From: Micromonospora siamensis | GTDB lineage: Bacteria > Actinomycetota > Actinomycetes > Mycobacteriales > Micromonosporaceae | Assembly: GCF_900090305.1 (NCBI RefSeq) | Contig: NZ_LT607751.1 | Coordinates: forward strand, 4,588,001 to 4,652,000 | Direction of reading: 5' to 3' | Length of the DNA stretch: 64,000 bases | Shown here: piece after piece, positions 1 through 20,201 of the stretch | Layout of the letters: the number at the start of each line of letters is the position of its first letter | Numbering within the stretch: position 1 is the first letter of the stretch | Notes under the pieces: generated by a model | What the model was told of the DNA's origin: nothing | Seen by the model: the letters and a program-made list of their open reading frames with translations, nothing else | The model's database searches: none | Made by a program: the position numbers and the translations under genes

Positions 1-1172
1 ACGCTGAGCGGGAAGTCCGACCGCTCGGTCGAGTCATGACGGTGCACGGTGGGCAGGTCGGCCTCTCCCTGCCCCGAGTCGGTGGACGGGTAGTTCTGGA
101 AGGTCAGCAGGGCGTCGAACAGCCGATGCCCCGACGGCAGCTCCGACCAGGTTTGGATGTCACCGAGCGACACATAGTCGTACTGGCGGCACTCGATCTG
201 TTCCTGCTGCAGGGTGCGCAGCCAGTCGGCCACCCGGGCCTGGTGGTCGATCCTGACCCGCACCGGCAGCGTGTTGATCAGCATCCCGACGATCGACTCG
301 ACGTCCGCAATCTCGGCCGGCCGGGTCGACACGATGCCGCCGAAGACGACGTCGTCCTGTCCGGTCCACTGGGCGAGGACCAGGCCGAGGGCCGCCTGGA
401 CGATCGTGTTGACCGTCAGCCGGTGGTCGCGGCAGAACGTCACCAGTCGCTGGGTCTCCTGCTCGCCGAGCACCGCCTCGACCACCGCGACCGGCTCGCC
501 GTCGCCTATGTCGCCGCCAGCGGTGGTGCCACCGGGCAGCGGTGCTCTGGCGTATCCGCGCAGGTGGTCGCGCCAGTGTGCCCGCGCCGCCTCGGGTGAG
601 CGTTCGGACAGCCATGTCATGTAGGCGCCGTAGGGGGCCGCCGGTCCGAGGTCAGCGGCCACGTTGTGCCGCAGCGCGCGGTAGAACTGGAAGAACTCGG
701 CGGTCACCGTTGCCACGCTCCAGCCGTCCAGCAGCAGATGATGGAAGGTCGTCACGAGGAAGTACCGGTCGTCGGCGGCGCAGATCAGCGAGAGTCGGTG
801 CAACGGTGGCCGGCCCAGGTCGAAGCCGCGTCGACGGTCCCGTCGCGCCCATCGGGCGAGTTTGGGCTCGAGGTCCTCCGGTGCGCTGTCACGCCAGTCG
901 AGCACCGTGAACGACGCCTCGACCTGGCGCAGCACCACCTGCACCGGCTCGCTCACGTCCTCCCACACGAAGCAGGTTCGCAGGGCGCCGTGCCGGTCGA
1001 CGACACACTGCCACGCCTGGACGAGAAGGTCGACGTCCAGTGGGCCGGTCAGCTCGTCGACGTGCTGGGCGACGTACGGCGTCGCCTCGTCCTCGGGGTC
1101 GTAGACGCTGTGGAAGAGCAGCCCGCCCTGCAGCGGCGCCAGCGGGAAGATCTCCTCGACGTTGCCGGACAT
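1..1172 (-). CDS. NRPS, N-terminal condensation domain (partial, runs off left edge)
   Basis: This is an open reading frame of 390 codons that continues past base 1. The visible part is a complete-looking condensation domain. It opens with EEIFPLAPLQGGLLFHS, the form typical of condensation domains that accept a D-configured donor. It carries the active-site motif HHLLLDG near residue 144 and later NTIVQAALGLVLAQW and GMLINTLPVRV. The ATG lies one base after the TGA of the upstream NRPS, which ends in an epimerisation domain. The order E then D-accepting C is what the assembly line requires, so the two proteins are very likely consecutive and translationally coupled. Adenylation, carrier and any terminating thioesterase domains would lie outside the window. 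The NRPS assignment is certain; the donor stereochemistry is inferred from the motif type and the neighbour. Confidence 0.95.
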   Translation of the reverse strand, partial: MSGNVEEIFPLAPLQGGLLFHSVYDPEDEATPYVAQHVDELTGPLDVDLLVQAWQCVVDRHGALRTCFVWEDVSEPVQVVLRQVEASFTVLDWRDSAPEDLEPKLARWARRDRRRGFDLGRPPLHRLSLICAADDRYFLVTTFHHLLLDGWSVATVTAEFFQFYRALRHNVAADLGPAAPYGAYMTWLSERSPEAARAHWRDHLRGYARAPLPGGTTAGGDIGDGEPVAVVEAVLGEQETQRLVTFCRDHRLTVNTIVQAALGLVLAQWTGQDDVVFGGIVSTRPAEIADVESIVGMLINTLPVRVRIDHQARVADWLRTLQQEQIECRQYDYVSLGDIQTWSELPSGHRLFDALLTFQNYPSTDSGQGEADLPTVHRHDSTERSDFPLS

Positions 1173-1173
1173 G

Positions 1174-4100
1174 TCAGTTAAACCTTTCGGCGATCGTCGC
1201 CGCGTCATCGCGGCTGATGGAGGCGAACCGGACGCGTCGGGCGTGGTCGCCGGCCCGCACCCGCTCGGCGATGTCGCGCAGCGCCGCGAGGAACCGCTCG
1301 CCCACGTCGTGACCGACCTGGGACAGCTCGCCGGGGACCCGGTACGCCAGGTGCACGGTGACGTCGTCGTCGAGGAAGGCCGCGTCGACGCTCAGCGGGT
1401 GCGGAAGGTGGTTGTCGGGGTGCGCGGACCGGCCGGCGTACACCTCGTGCAGTTCGGGCCAGGCGCCGCCGGAGTCCGACGTCTCCCGCCCGTGGAAGTT
1501 GAACGCCACATCCGCCTGCGGCCTGGCCGCCAGCCGCCGGCGCTCCCGTTCGCCGGCGAGGTGGGCCAGCACGCCGAAGCCCAGGCCCCGGTGCGGCACG
1601 GATTCCCGGTACGCCGCGACGTCGTGGACGGTGTCGACCAGGCCAGCTGCCGCCGGCACGGCCAGTTCGAGGGGATGCAGTGTGGTGAACCAGCCGACGG
1701 TGCGGCTGAGGTCGACATCGTCGAAGATGTGCTCGCGCCCGTGTCCCTCGACGTCGATCAGGACACGCTCATCCCCGGACCACTGGCACAGGGCGCGTGC
1801 CAGTGCCGACAGCACGATGTCCTCGAGGCTGACGCCCAGCGCGGCGGGAGCGGCGTTCAACAGGACCGCGGCCGCCTCCGGGCCGAGCCGCGCGTCGTAC
1901 CGGCCGGAGACGTCCTGGCCGGTCGCGCCGCGCAGAGCGCTGATGCCCGCGCAGGTCGGCGGCCGGGCCCACCGCTCCAGCTCTGCCGCTGCGGCAGGGC
2001 TGCCAGCGTACTCGTGCAGCCGGGTGGACCAGGACCGGAAGGACGTGGTCTTGGGGGGCAGCGCGACCGGACGGTCGGCGAGCACCTGCCGGTAGGCCAC
2101 CTCCAGGTCGTCGATGATGATCGACCAGGAGACGATGTCGACGACGAGATGGTGGATCGTCAGGAGCAGGCGGCGGCCCCCTTGGTCACCGCAGTCGACC
2201 AGCAGCGCGCGCAGCAGCGGACCGGAGTCGATGTCCAACCCGGCCTGCGCGTCGTCCGCGAGTGCCGCCCAGCGCTGCTCGCGGAGCTGCGCCGGAAGGC
2301 TGGTGAGGTCCTCGTACCGCACGGCGCATGCCGGATGGTCGGGCAGGATCTCCTGCCGCCATCCGCGCGCGTCGCGGCTTCCGGCCACCATGTCGGCGTC
2401 CCGGACGAACCGGCTGCGCAGCACGTCGTGCTGGGCGACGAGCCCGTCCAGCGCCCGCGCCAGGGGTTCCGGTGCCATGTCGCCGACGGCGAGCACGGTC
2501 GACTGGTTGAAGTGGTCGGGTACGGGCGGTTCCTCGTCGAGGAACCACCGCTGGGCCGGCGTCAGGGGGACCGCGCCGGTGACTGTCCCCTGTTCGGCGT
2601 CCAGGTGTGCCGCCTGGCCGGCAGCGGTCGCGAGCTCGGCGACCGTCTGGTTGTCGAACAGGTTCTTCGGGCTCACCGTGACGCCGATCTTGCGCAGCCG
2701 GCTCACCACCCGGATGCTGGCGATCGAGTCGCCGCCGAGCGTGAAGAAGTTGTCGTGGACGCCGACGCGGGCGACGCCGAGGACCTGCGCCCACACGTCG
2801 GCGATGGTCTGCTCGACCGCGGTGCGCGGGGCGGTGGCGCCGGGCGCCGTGCCGCCGGCGGGCTCCGGGGCCGGTAGGGCCGCTCGGTCGACCTTCCCGT
2901 TGTCGTTGAGCGGCAGGGCGTCGAGCGTCACGAACGCGGCGGGTACCAGATGCTCCGGCAGCCGCTCCCGCAGCCGCGACCGTACGTCCTCGGCAGACAG
3001 CCCGGCTGTGTCCTGTGCGACGAGATAGGCGACCAGTCGCTTCTCCCCCGGCCGGTCCTCGCGTACCGAGACCACGGCCCGCGCAATGCCGGGCAGGCGG
3101 TGCAGGAGGGCTTCGACCTCGCCGGGTTCGACGCGGAATCCTCTGATCTTGACCTGGTTGTCACTGCGGCCGAGGAACTCCAGGCGGCCGTCCCGGTTCC
3201 ACCGGGCGAGGTCGCCGGTGCGGTACATCCGGGCGCCGCGAGGCCCGAAGGGGTCCGGGGCGAAACGCTCGGCGGTGGCGGCTGGCTGACGCAGGTAGCC
3301 GTGCGCTACACCAGCCCCGGCGACGTACAGTTCGCCGGCGACGCCCGGCGGTACCGGCCGTAGGTACCCGTCGAGCACGTACGCGCGTTTGTGCTCGATC
3401 GGACGGCCGATGGGCAGTGACGCCGCTACGGTCTCGGCGACGGCGATGTCGTGCACGGTGGTGAACCCGAGGCTTTCCACCGGCCCGTAGCCGTTGGTGA
3501 TCCGCAGCCGGGGGTGCCGGGCGAGGGCTCGTTCGACGTGTGCCGGGGACGCCGCCTCGCCGCCGATCATCACGTGGGGCACCTGGCCGAAGACCGGCGA
3601 GTTCTCGTCCACCATCGCGTTGAACAGGCTGGTCGACAGTTGCAGCAGCGTCACGTGGTGCCGGGCGCTCAGCTCCTCGATCATGGTCAGGTCAGGGCTC
3701 TGTCCGGGCTGCAGCACGCAGGCGCCGCCGTGGAACAGGGCGGAGAACACCTCGAGGGTGAACGCGTCCCACGACACCGGTGAGCACTGCAGGAGGACCT
3801 GGTGCGGGCCGTGGTCGAGGTAGGTCCGGGCGGTGTGGGTGGCGACGATCGCGCGGTGCGGCGCGACGACTCCCTTGGGCTGGCCGGTCGACCCGGAGGT
3901 GAACATGACCGCGGCCGGGTCGTCGGCCCGCACCGGGAGCAGCGGGCGGCTCGCTGGTGCCTCGTCGCGCGCCGCCGCCTCCGCCGGGTGGTGGAGATGG
4001 ATCGTCGCCCCGGCGCCGCGTTCGTCCCAGGAGGCGGCGGGTTCGGCGGTCGAGGCGAGCAGGACCTCCACGCCGGCCTGCGCGAGGATCGCGCGGCGGC

Positions 4101-7100
4101 GGCCGACCGGATGCGTCGGGTCGAGCAGCAGGTACGCGCCTCCCGCCTTGAGTACGCCCAGCAGTGCGGCGATCAGGTCCGGTCCCCGGTCGATGTCGAT
4201 ACCGACCACGTTCCCGTCCCGCACGCCGTGCGCGATCAGCCGGTGCGCCAGGCGGTTCGCCGTCTCGTCGAGCTGGGCGTAGGTCACGACGTCGTCGCCG
4301 GACAGCAGCGCGGCGGCGTGCGGCGTGCGGTCGACCTGCGCTTCGAACAGCTCGTGCGCGGTGGACGCGACCGTCGCCCCGGTGCCCGGGTTCCATCGCG
4401 TGACGACGGTGTCGTACTCGTCCGACGAGCAGGCTGGCAGCTCACTGAGCCGCGTGTCGGGGCGGTCGGCCAGGATTTCCAGGACACGCTCGACGGCTGC
4501 AGCCAGGCGTTGGGCGGTGGTCGCGTCGAACATCGCCGCGTTGTACTCCACCTGCAGGTTCAGTCCGGCCGGGTCGCCCGTCGGTCCGCGTCGCTCCCGG
4601 AAGGCGAAGCCGAGGTCGAACTTCGCCGCCGCGTCGGTGTCCGCGAACGCCACAGTGGTCCGCGTACCGGGCAGAGTCAGGGTCTCCCCCGAGTGACCGC
4701 CGAGGGTCACCGAGGTCTGGAACAGCGGATGCCGGTACGCCGACCGGGCGGGGTTCAGCTCGTCGACGACCCGTTCGAAGGGGAGGTCCTGGTGTGAGTA
4801 GGCGGACAGGTCAGCGCCGCGCACCCGCGCGAGGAGGTCACGCATCGTCGGGTCGCCCGACAGGTCGGTGCGCAACACGAGGGTGTTGACGAAGAACCCG
4901 ATCAGCGCGTCGAGTGCCTCGTCGGGCCGTCCGGCGACGGGCGTGCCGAGCGGGATGTCGGTGCCGGCGCCGTTGAGGTGCAGGACGGTGGCCACGGCAG
5001 CCTGAGCGATCATGAAGAGGGTGACGTTCTCCGACCGTGCCGCCTCGACCAGTCGGCGGTGCAGATCGGCGTTCACCTGCGCGTCGGCCTCGCAGCCGTG
5101 TGTGGCGGGGCCTGCCGGCCGGGGGCGGTCGGCCGGCAGCGGGATCTCCTCCGGCAGGTCCGCGAGGTTCTCGCGCCAGAAGGCGAGCTGGGTGGCCGCC
5201 AGGCTGTCGGGGTTGTCCTCGTCGCCCAGCATGTCCTGCTGCCACAGGGTGTAGTCGGCGTACTGCACGGGCAGCGGACGCCAGTGCGGGGCGCGCCCTC
5301 GGATCCTCGCCTCGTACGCCTCGCCGAGGTCCCCGAGCAGCGGTCGCATCGACAGGCCGTCTGCGGCTATGTGATGCAGTACCAGCAGCAGCGTGTGCTC
5401 GGCCGGTCCGCACGTGAACAGCGCCGCTCGCAGCGGAGGCTGGTGCCCCAGATCGAACGGGCGGCGGATCAACTCGGCCAGCTCGGCGTCCAGCTGCTGC
5501 GGCCGCGCCTCGTGTCGTTGCATGACCGGGACCTCGGGTAGCGCCTGGACCAGCTGGCAGGGTTCACCGTTGGCGTCGCCGAACACGGTACGCAGCGCCT
5601 CGTGGCGGTCGATCACGTCGCGCACCGCTGCCTCCAGCGCGTCGACGTCGGGCTTCCCGGACAGCGCGATCCGCACCGGGACGTGGTAGACGTCGCCGGG
5701 CCCCTCGAACCGGTCGATGAACCACAGCCGCTTCTGCCCGGACGACAGGGGAAGAACCGCGGGACGTTCCCGCCGTACCAGTGGCGCGATGCCGTGCCGC
5801 GGCCGGTCGAGGCAGCGTGCCAGGTCGGCGACCGTCGGGTGCTCGAAGACGTCGCGCACGGTGACGTGGGTGTCCATGGCCCGCTTGATCCGGGCGACGA
5901 GCTTGGTCACCAGCAGCGAGTGCCCGCCCAGGTCGAAGAAGTTGTCCTCGGCGCCGACCTCGGGGACGCCGAGGATGTCGGCGAACAGGCTCCGCAGGAC
6001 CTCCTCCTGCGCTGTCCTGGCCGGTGCACCACCGGACGTCGTCGCGGCCACGGGCGCCGGCAGCGCGGTGCGGTCGAGCTTGCCGTTCGGCGTCACGGGT
6101 AGCTCGTCGACCACGACCACCGCGCTGGGCACCGTGTAGTCGGGCAGAGTGCGGGCCAGGGCCTCGCGAAGTTCGGCGCCGTCGAGGTGGGTCTGCCGGG
6201 TCGGTACCGCGTAGGAGACCAGCCGCCGGTCCCCGGGGCGGTCCTCGCGCACGATGGTGGCGGCGCGCCACACGCCGGGCAACGCCTGCAGGGCGGCGTC
6301 GACGCCGGCGGGTTCGATACGGTGACCCCGGATCTTCAACTGGTCGTCGGCGCGGCCGAGCAGTTCGAGGTTGCCGTCTCGCCGCCAGCGGCCGAGGTCG
6401 CCGGTGCGGTACATCCGCTCGCCGGGGCCGCCGTAGGGGCAGGGCAGGAAGCGTTGCGCGGTGAGACTCCGCTCACCGGCGTACCCGTGCGCCAGCCCGG
6501 CCCCGGCCATGTAGACCTCGCCGCTCACGCCGGGCCGGACTAGCTGAAGGTTGCGGTCGAGCAGGTAGATCCGCTTGCCGGACAGCGCCGTGCCCACGGG
6601 TACGGGCCCGGCGGTGTCCGCGGGGCGGATGCGGTGGGCGGCGGTGAAGATCATGCATTCCACCGGCGAGTAGCCGTTGACCAGGGCCAGGTCCGGGGCC
6701 AGCGTGAGGAGCCGGGCGGCGTGGGTACGGGAGACGGCTTCGCCTCCGGTGAGCACGCAGCGCAGAGTGCCGGTGGTGAAGACCTCCGGGTACTCGTCGA
6801 CGAGGAAGTTGAGCAGCGAGGCGGAGACGTGCAGCACAGTGACCGCGTGCCGGCGTACGAGGTCGCCGATCAGCTGCGGCTCGGGGCGCTGTCCGGGCTG
6901 CAGGACGCAGGTGCCGCCGGAGACCAGCGGGGCGAACAGTTCCAGCAGGAACGCGTCCCACGACATCGGCGAGCACTGCAGCCACGTGTCCCCGGCGGTG
7001 AAGGGGGCGTAGTCCTGCCGGGTGAGCGTGGCGGCCAGCGATCGGTGGGTGGACAGCACCCCCTTGGGCCGGCCGGTCGACCCGGACGTGAAGATCACGC

Positions 7101-7911
7101 AGGCGGTGTCGGCCAGCGTCGGGGATCCTGACCCGTGCAGGTCGCGCGGGTTCCCGCCCCCGTCGCGCGGCTGTCCGTCGGCCCCGACGGTGCTCGGATC
7201 GAAGGTGGGGACGTTCGGGTGGTCCAGCCCGGTCGGCAGCGGGCCGTCGGCGACGATCGCCGCGGGGTGGGCGGCGTCGAGCACCCGGTTGAGTCGCTCT
7301 ACCGGAAAGTCCACGTCCAGCACGGTGAACGCCGCGCCGGCCTTGAGGACGGCGAGCAGGCTGGTCACCAGCAGCGTGCCGCGGGCGGCGTGTACCGCGA
7401 CGACGTCGCCGCGACGCACCCCGCCGGCGCGCAGGCGTTGGGCGAGACGGTCCGCCGCCGCGTCGAGGTCGGCGTAGCTGGTTCGGACGTCCTGGCACAC
7501 CAGGGCGGTCGCGTCCGGCGTGCGCGACGCCCAGCCGGCGATCAGCTCGTGCACCAGGGCGAGGGTCGGCTCGTCGGTGTCGTCGCCGAACGCCTCCTCG
7601 TCAAGGTCGTCGGGACCGTCGAAGAGCGACTCGGTCTCTGCCGCCACCTCCCGCTGCAGGAGGTCCGCCAGCTCGCTGATCGTCACCGCCCCCGCCGGGA
7701 GACCGGCGGCCGGGCCGACGCCGAACTCGGCGGTCAGCCGCTCGACGAGCGCGTCGCGCACCTGGGCCGGATACCGTCCGAGATCGATCGGCTCATGCGG
7801 CGCCGTGCCTGGCCGGGCCAGTACCGCACGAACAATCTCGAGGATCGTCAACTCGGCCGCGGTGGTGCGCGACGCGGTCCGGAATTCGGGCGTGTCAAGG
7901 TCGGACAACAT
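1174..7911 (-). CDS. NRPS, T*-A-T-C-A-T-E (2245 aa)
   Basis: This protein adds two residues to the peptide and epimerises the second. Order: a carrier-like N-terminal region (1-110) without the modifiable serine (LGRYP at 44-48); A domain with [12 protein letters not shown] with LGGHS (Ser665); C with HHIAADG; a second A domain; T with LGGDS (Ser1729); and an epimerisation domain with [10 protein letters not shown] and GWFTTLHP. No condensation domain precedes the first A, so its partner is probably the terminal C domain of the upstream NRPS, which ends 16 bases earlier. My by-eye pocket residues are DALHLGGIF (A1) and DALQMGGGF (A2). Both resemble the valine frame DA(F/L)W(L/I)GGTF but have a polar residue in place of Trp, so I do not name substrates. 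The ATG is preceded by GAGGAG at five bases. The TGA is followed after one base by the next NRPS start. Confidence 0.95.
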   Translation of the reverse strand: MLSDLDTPEFRTASRTTAAELTILEIVRAVLARPGTAPHEPIDLGRYPAQVRDALVERLTAEFGVGPAAGLPAGAVTISELADLLQREVAAETESLFDGPDDLDEEAFGDDTDEPTLALVHELIAGWASRTPDATALVCQDVRTSYADLDAAADRLAQRLRAGGVRRGDVVAVHAARGTLLVTSLLAVLKAGAAFTVLDVDFPVERLNRVLDAAHPAAIVADGPLPTGLDHPNVPTFDPSTVGADGQPRDGGGNPRDLHGSGSPTLADTACVIFTSGSTGRPKGVLSTHRSLAATLTRQDYAPFTAGDTWLQCSPMSWDAFLLELFAPLVSGGTCVLQPGQRPEPQLIGDLVRRHAVTVLHVSASLLNFLVDEYPEVFTTGTLRCVLTGGEAVSRTHAARLLTLAPDLALVNGYSPVECMIFTAAHRIRPADTAGPVPVGTALSGKRIYLLDRNLQLVRPGVSGEVYMAGAGLAHGYAGERSLTAQRFLPCPYGGPGERMYRTGDLGRWRRDGNLELLGRADDQLKIRGHRIEPAGVDAALQALPGVWRAATIVREDRPGDRRLVSYAVPTRQTHLDGAELREALARTLPDYTVPSAVVVVDELPVTPNGKLDRTALPAPVAATTSGGAPARTAQEEVLRSLFADILGVPEVGAEDNFFDLGGHSLLVTKLVARIKRAMDTHVTVRDVFEHPTVADLARCLDRPRHGIAPLVRRERPAVLPLSSGQKRLWFIDRFEGPGDVYHVPVRIALSGKPDVDALEAAVRDVIDRHEALRTVFGDANGEPCQLVQALPEVPVMQRHEARPQQLDAELAELIRRPFDLGHQPPLRAALFTCGPAEHTLLLVLHHIAADGLSMRPLLGDLGEAYEARIRGRAPHWRPLPVQYADYTLWQQDMLGDEDNPDSLAATQLAFWRENLADLPEEIPLPADRPRPAGPATHGCEADAQVNADLHRRLVEAARSENVTLFMIAQAAVATVLHLNGAGTDIPLGTPVAGRPDEALDALIGFFVNTLVLRTDLSGDPTMRDLLARVRGADLSAYSHQDLPFERVVDELNPARSAYRHPLFQTSVTLGGHSGETLTLPGTRTTVAFADTDAAAKFDLGFAFRERRGPTGDPAGLNLQVEYNAAMFDATTAQRLAAAVERVLEILADRPDTRLSELPACSSDEYDTVVTRWNPGTGATVASTAHELFEAQVDRTPHAAALLSGDDVVTYAQLDETANRLAHRLIAHGVRDGNVVGIDIDRGPDLIAALLGVLKAGGAYLLLDPTHPVGRRRAILAQAGVEVLLASTAEPAASWDERGAGATIHLHHPAEAAARDEAPASRPLLPVRADDPAAVMFTSGSTGQPKGVVAPHRAIVATHTARTYLDHGPHQVLLQCSPVSWDAFTLEVFSALFHGGACVLQPGQSPDLTMIEELSARHHVTLLQLSTSLFNAMVDENSPVFGQVPHVMIGGEAASPAHVERALARHPRLRITNGYGPVESLGFTTVHDIAVAETVAASLPIGRPIEHKRAYVLDGYLRPVPPGVAGELYVAGAGVAHGYLRQPAATAERFAPDPFGPRGARMYRTGDLARWNRDGRLEFLGRSDNQVKIRGFRVEPGEVEALLHRLPGIARAVVSVREDRPGEKRLVAYLVAQDTAGLSAEDVRSRLRERLPEHLVPAAFVTLDALPLNDNGKVDRAALPAPEPAGGTAPGATAPRTAVEQTIADVWAQVLGVARVGVHDNFFTLGGDSIASIRVVSRLRKIGVTVSPKNLFDNQTVAELATAAGQAAHLDAEQGTVTGAVPLTPAQRWFLDEEPPVPDHFNQSTVLAVGDMAPEPLARALDGLVAQHDVLRSRFVRDADMVAGSRDARGWRQEILPDHPACAVRYEDLTSLPAQLREQRWAALADDAQAGLDIDSGPLLRALLVDCGDQGGRRLLLTIHHLVVDIVSWSIIIDDLEVAYRQVLADRPVALPPKTTSFRSWSTRLHEYAGSPAAAAELERWARPPTCAGISALRGATGQDVSGRYDARLGPEAAAVLLNAAPAALGVSLEDIVLSALARALCQWSGDERVLIDVEGHGREHIFDDVDLSRTVGWFTTLHPLELAVPAAAGLVDTVHDVAAYRESVPHRGLGFGVLAHLAGERERRRLAARPQADVAFNFHGRETSDSGGAWPELHEVYAGRSAHPDNHLPHPLSVDAAFLDDDVTVHLAYRVPGELSQVGHDVGERFLAALRDIAERVRAGDHARRVRFASISRDDAATIAERFN

Positions 7912-7927
7912 GCAAGCTCCTCGGTAA

Positions 7928-12841
<4,914 letters not shown>

Positions 12842-13254
12842 GGGATCGCCTCCTACGCCGGGTGGGCGGGATCGGTTCGAGCGCCGGGGCACGTCTCGTG
12901 CACACCCGACTCGGTCGGATTTCGGTCGATCGCGCCGAGCTCGGCTGCGGTCCCGATTCCGGGACGTGGCGACGACCGCCTCGATGTCCGAGCCTAGGAG
13001 CGCGTGTTCGTACGGTGCGGTAGCCGGAGCGGCAGAGCGTCGGCACTTTCGCCGCCGACGCGAATGCCGCCCGACTGCCCTGCCGGATTGCCGCTTCCCG
13101 GCCCAGACGCGTCCTACGCTGACCGCTCCGGCCCGGTGAGTCACGTGCCCTGCGGGGTTGCCTCACGCCGATGCCGACGACGGCTCGCGTTGTCCGGGGC
13201 GACCAACCGAGGGCCTTTCCCGTCCACAACATTGCATCTCGTCAAGGAGTCGCC
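12842..13254. promoter_or_regulatory. Divergent intergenic region between the leftward and rightward halves of the NRPS cluster
   Basis: These 413 bases separate the GTG of the leftward NRPS from the ATG of the dimethylargininase-like gene. They must hold promoters for both directions. I see the ribosome binding site of the NRPS at 12849-12854 and AAGGAG at 13244-13249 for the rightward gene. I also see a promoter-like block at 13106-13120, listed separately. No coding signature is visible on either strand. Confidence 0.7.
13106..13120 (+). promoter_or_regulatory. Promoter-like element GACGCGTCC-TACGCT upstream of the dimethylargininase-like gene
   Basis: The block ends in TACGCT, which fits the actinobacterial -10 pattern TAnnnT, and is preceded by GACGCGT and, 21 bases further up, TTGCCG. 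An almost identical block, GACGCGTTCATACGCT, stands upstream of the next NRPS gene. Promoter function is inferred from the shared sequence and the position only. Confidence 0.35.
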
Positions 13255-14103
13255 ATGCCTCAGGACCCGCACCCGCGGACCGCCTCCCGTCGGCACTACC
13301 TCATGTGCCCGCCGACCTACTTCACTGTCAGCTACTCGATCAACCCGTGGATGCATCCGGACCGGCCGACGGACACGGATGTCGCCGTCGCGCAGTGGGA
13401 ACGACTGCGTGACCTGTTCCTCGACCTGGGTCACCGCGTCGACCTCATCGAGCCGATCCCGGGTCTGCCGGACATGGTGTACGCGGCCAACGGGGCGACC
13501 GTGCTCGACGACAAGGTGGTCGTCGCGAACTTCCGTCATGCCGAGCGGGCAGGTGAATCCGCCGCCTACAAGGAGTGGTTCCAGAACCATGGCGACTACG
13601 ACGTCGTACCGGCGGCCCACATCAACGAGGGCGAGGGTGACTACCTCGTCTCCGGGACCCGGATCCTGGCCGGGACCGGCTTCCGCAGCGACCCTGCCGC
13701 CCACCAGGAGGCCGAGGACGTGCTCGGGGCTCCGGTGGTGGGCCTGACCCTCGTTGACCCGCGGTACTACCACCTCGACACCGCGCTCAGCATCCTCACT
13801 GAGGATCTGATCGCCTACCTGCCCGAAGCCTTCGCGCCGGCGAGCCGCGAGGTGCTGGCGCAGCTGTACCCCGACGCCGTGATCGCCGATCCGGACGACG
13901 CGGCGGTCTTCGGTCTCAACGCGGTCAGCGACGGCCGGCACGTGGTCCTTCCGAAGGCCGCCGACCGGCTGGCCGCCAAGCTCGCCGAGCGGGGGTTCGA
14001 ACCTGTCGGGGTTGACCTGTCGGAGCTGCTCAAGGGTGGCGGCAGCGCGAAGTGCTGCACCTTGGAGCTGCGTCACGCGGACCCGACGGGTGCCGCTCGC
14101 TGA
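13255..14103 (+). CDS. Dimethylarginine dimethylaminohydrolase-like guanidino-modifying enzyme
   Basis: This 282-residue protein belongs to the amidinotransferase/dimethylargininase fold. Known members hydrolyse Nω-methylated arginines to citrulline plus a methylamine, and relatives act on arginine itself. Visible hallmarks are the early YSINPWM and DMVYAANG motifs, the catalytic-type histidine in YYHLDTALS (His173), and the C-terminal nucleophile region GGGSAKCCTLEL (Cys267 or Cys268). The ATG at 13255 has AAGGAG at five bases; the frame is open 28 codons further up without domain content. It lies between the two NRPS transcription units, so it may supply a citrulline- or ornithine-type building block rather than serve housekeeping arginine catabolism. 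That role is inference. Family assignment is strong; the substrate is unknown. Confidence 0.88.
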   Translation: MPQDPHPRTASRRHYLMCPPTYFTVSYSINPWMHPDRPTDTDVAVAQWERLRDLFLDLGHRVDLIEPIPGLPDMVYAANGATVLDDKVVVANFRHAERAGESAAYKEWFQNHGDYDVVPAAHINEGEGDYLVSGTRILAGTGFRSDPAAHQEAEDVLGAPVVGLTLVDPRYYHLDTALSILTEDLIAYLPEAFAPASREVLAQLYPDAVIADPDDAAVFGLNAVSDGRHVVLPKAADRLAAKLAERGFEPVGVDLSELLKGGGSAKCCTLELRHADPTGAAR

Positions 14104-14174
14104 CGGAACGGCGCACGGTGCGCGTGATGCAGCTCTGCCGCCGGGTTGCCTGCTCGGCTACCCCTCGCGGCGAC

Positions 14175-14190
14175 GACGCGTTCATACGCT
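14175..14190 (+). promoter_or_regulatory. Promoter-like element GACGCGTTCATACGCT upstream of the initiating NRPS
   Basis: It shares the GACGCGT...TACGCT arrangement with 13106-13120 and has GGGTTGCCT about 33 bases before the TACGCT. It lies 43 bases before the GTG of the NRPS, a plausible distance for a promoter. The difference in distance from TTGCC to the -10-like hexamer (33 versus 21 bases) is close to one helical turn. Function is inferred. Confidence 0.35.
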
Positions 14191-14232
14191 CGCCAAAATC
14201 CCCTGTCGTGCCTGTGAGAGAGGGCGGTTGCA

Positions 14233-19431
<5,199 letters not shown>

Positions 19432-19518
19432 CCGGTCGGAACGGCCCCAGGCCGTCGACGGACTCCACTTCGGATTACCGCCGACTTGCCGCACCCAGTG
19501 CCTCCGCAGCCCGCCGGT

Positions 19519-19531
19519 ACGCGAATAGCGT
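19519..19531 (+). promoter_or_regulatory. Possible promoter element ACGCGAATAGCGT before the glutamate mutase genes
   Basis: It resembles the blocks at 13106 and 14175: ACGCG, two bases, then the -10-like TAGCGT, with TTGCCG 34 bases upstream of TAGCGT. It lies in the 221-base gap between the NRPS stop and the mutase start, which also holds a short ACGGCC-cca-GGCCGT hairpin at 19441-19455. This could be an internal promoter for the precursor genes. Weak evidence. Confidence 0.25.
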
Positions 19532-19652
19532 GTCAATTGAGGCCGAATAAGTCGCACCGGCGAGCGCCGTCCAGAGGGTTCCGCGCCCAACGAAATCATC
19601 GCTCGTGGGCCGAGGCGCGGAATCGACACCCAATTCATCGGGAGCCCGAATC

Positions 19653-20201
19653 ATGGCAACGACATCACCGACATCGCCGTGGACCGGCCGCGAACTCACG
19701 GCGATCCTTTCCAGCACCTCCTCCGATTCACATATGTGGAATCTGACCTACATGCAGCTCCTGCTCGAAGAGCACGGATACCGCGTGACGAACCTCGGGG
19801 CGTGCGTACCGACGGAGGTGCTGGCCGAACGATGCGCGGACGACTCGCCGACGCTGATCGTCATCAGCACGGTCAACGGTCACGGACACCTCGACGGGGC
19901 GCACGCCGTCCGGCGTCTGCGCCAGATCCCGTCCCTCGCGGCCACCCCCACCGTGATCGGCGGGAAGCTCGGTATCCACTCGGTTGATCAGGACGAGGTA
20001 CGGCACCTGCGCGACGCCGGCTTCGACGCCGTGTTCGGGGACACCGCAGCCGACCTGGACGAGTTCAGCGTGTTCCTGCGCGACCTGGCTGCGGACGTCC
20101 AGACCACGGCCGTAGCACCGCCCGTCCTGCTCGACGCCGAGGCGACGTTCACCCCGGCGGCGGCCCTCCCGCTCCCGCACCAGCCGGGCGAGTTGGCATG
20201 A
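19653..20201 (+). CDS. Glutamate mutase small (cobalamin-binding, S-type) subunit
   Basis: This 182-residue protein has a B12-binding Rossmann-like fold of the methylaspartate mutase type. It carries DSHMWN (25-30) where the family has DxHxxG, so the cobalt-ligating histidine is present but the glycine is Asn. It then has VISTVNGHG and the VIGGKLG loop that cradle the nucleotide tail. About 45 C-terminal residues exceed the usual core. With the next gene it should convert L-glutamate to (2S,3S)-3-methylaspartate using adenosylcobalamin. The ATG has GGGAG eight bases upstream, and the stop overlaps the next start (ATGA). Such pairs supply 3-methylaspartate in lipopeptide clusters such as friulimicin, and the DLTK-type A domain of the preceding NRPS fits. 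Whether the altered motif still binds B12 well is open. Confidence 0.88.
   Translation: MATTSPTSPWTGRELTAILSSTSSDSHMWNLTYMQLLLEEHGYRVTNLGACVPTEVLAERCADDSPTLIVISTVNGHGHLDGAHAVRRLRQIPSLAATPTVIGGKLGIHSVDQDEVRHLRDAGFDAVFGDTAADLDEFSVFLRDLAADVQTTAVAPPVLLDAEATFTPAAALPLPHQPGELA

Noticed and set aside
12842..13144. N-terminal extension of about 100 residues of the NRPS that starts at 12841
   Set aside because: It is Arg-rich, matches no domain, and a much better start (GTG with AGGAGG seven bases upstream) directly precedes the condensation motif.
13171..13254. Upstream in-frame start of the dimethylargininase-like gene
   Set aside because: The ATG at 13255 has AAGGAG at five bases and fits the usual protein length.
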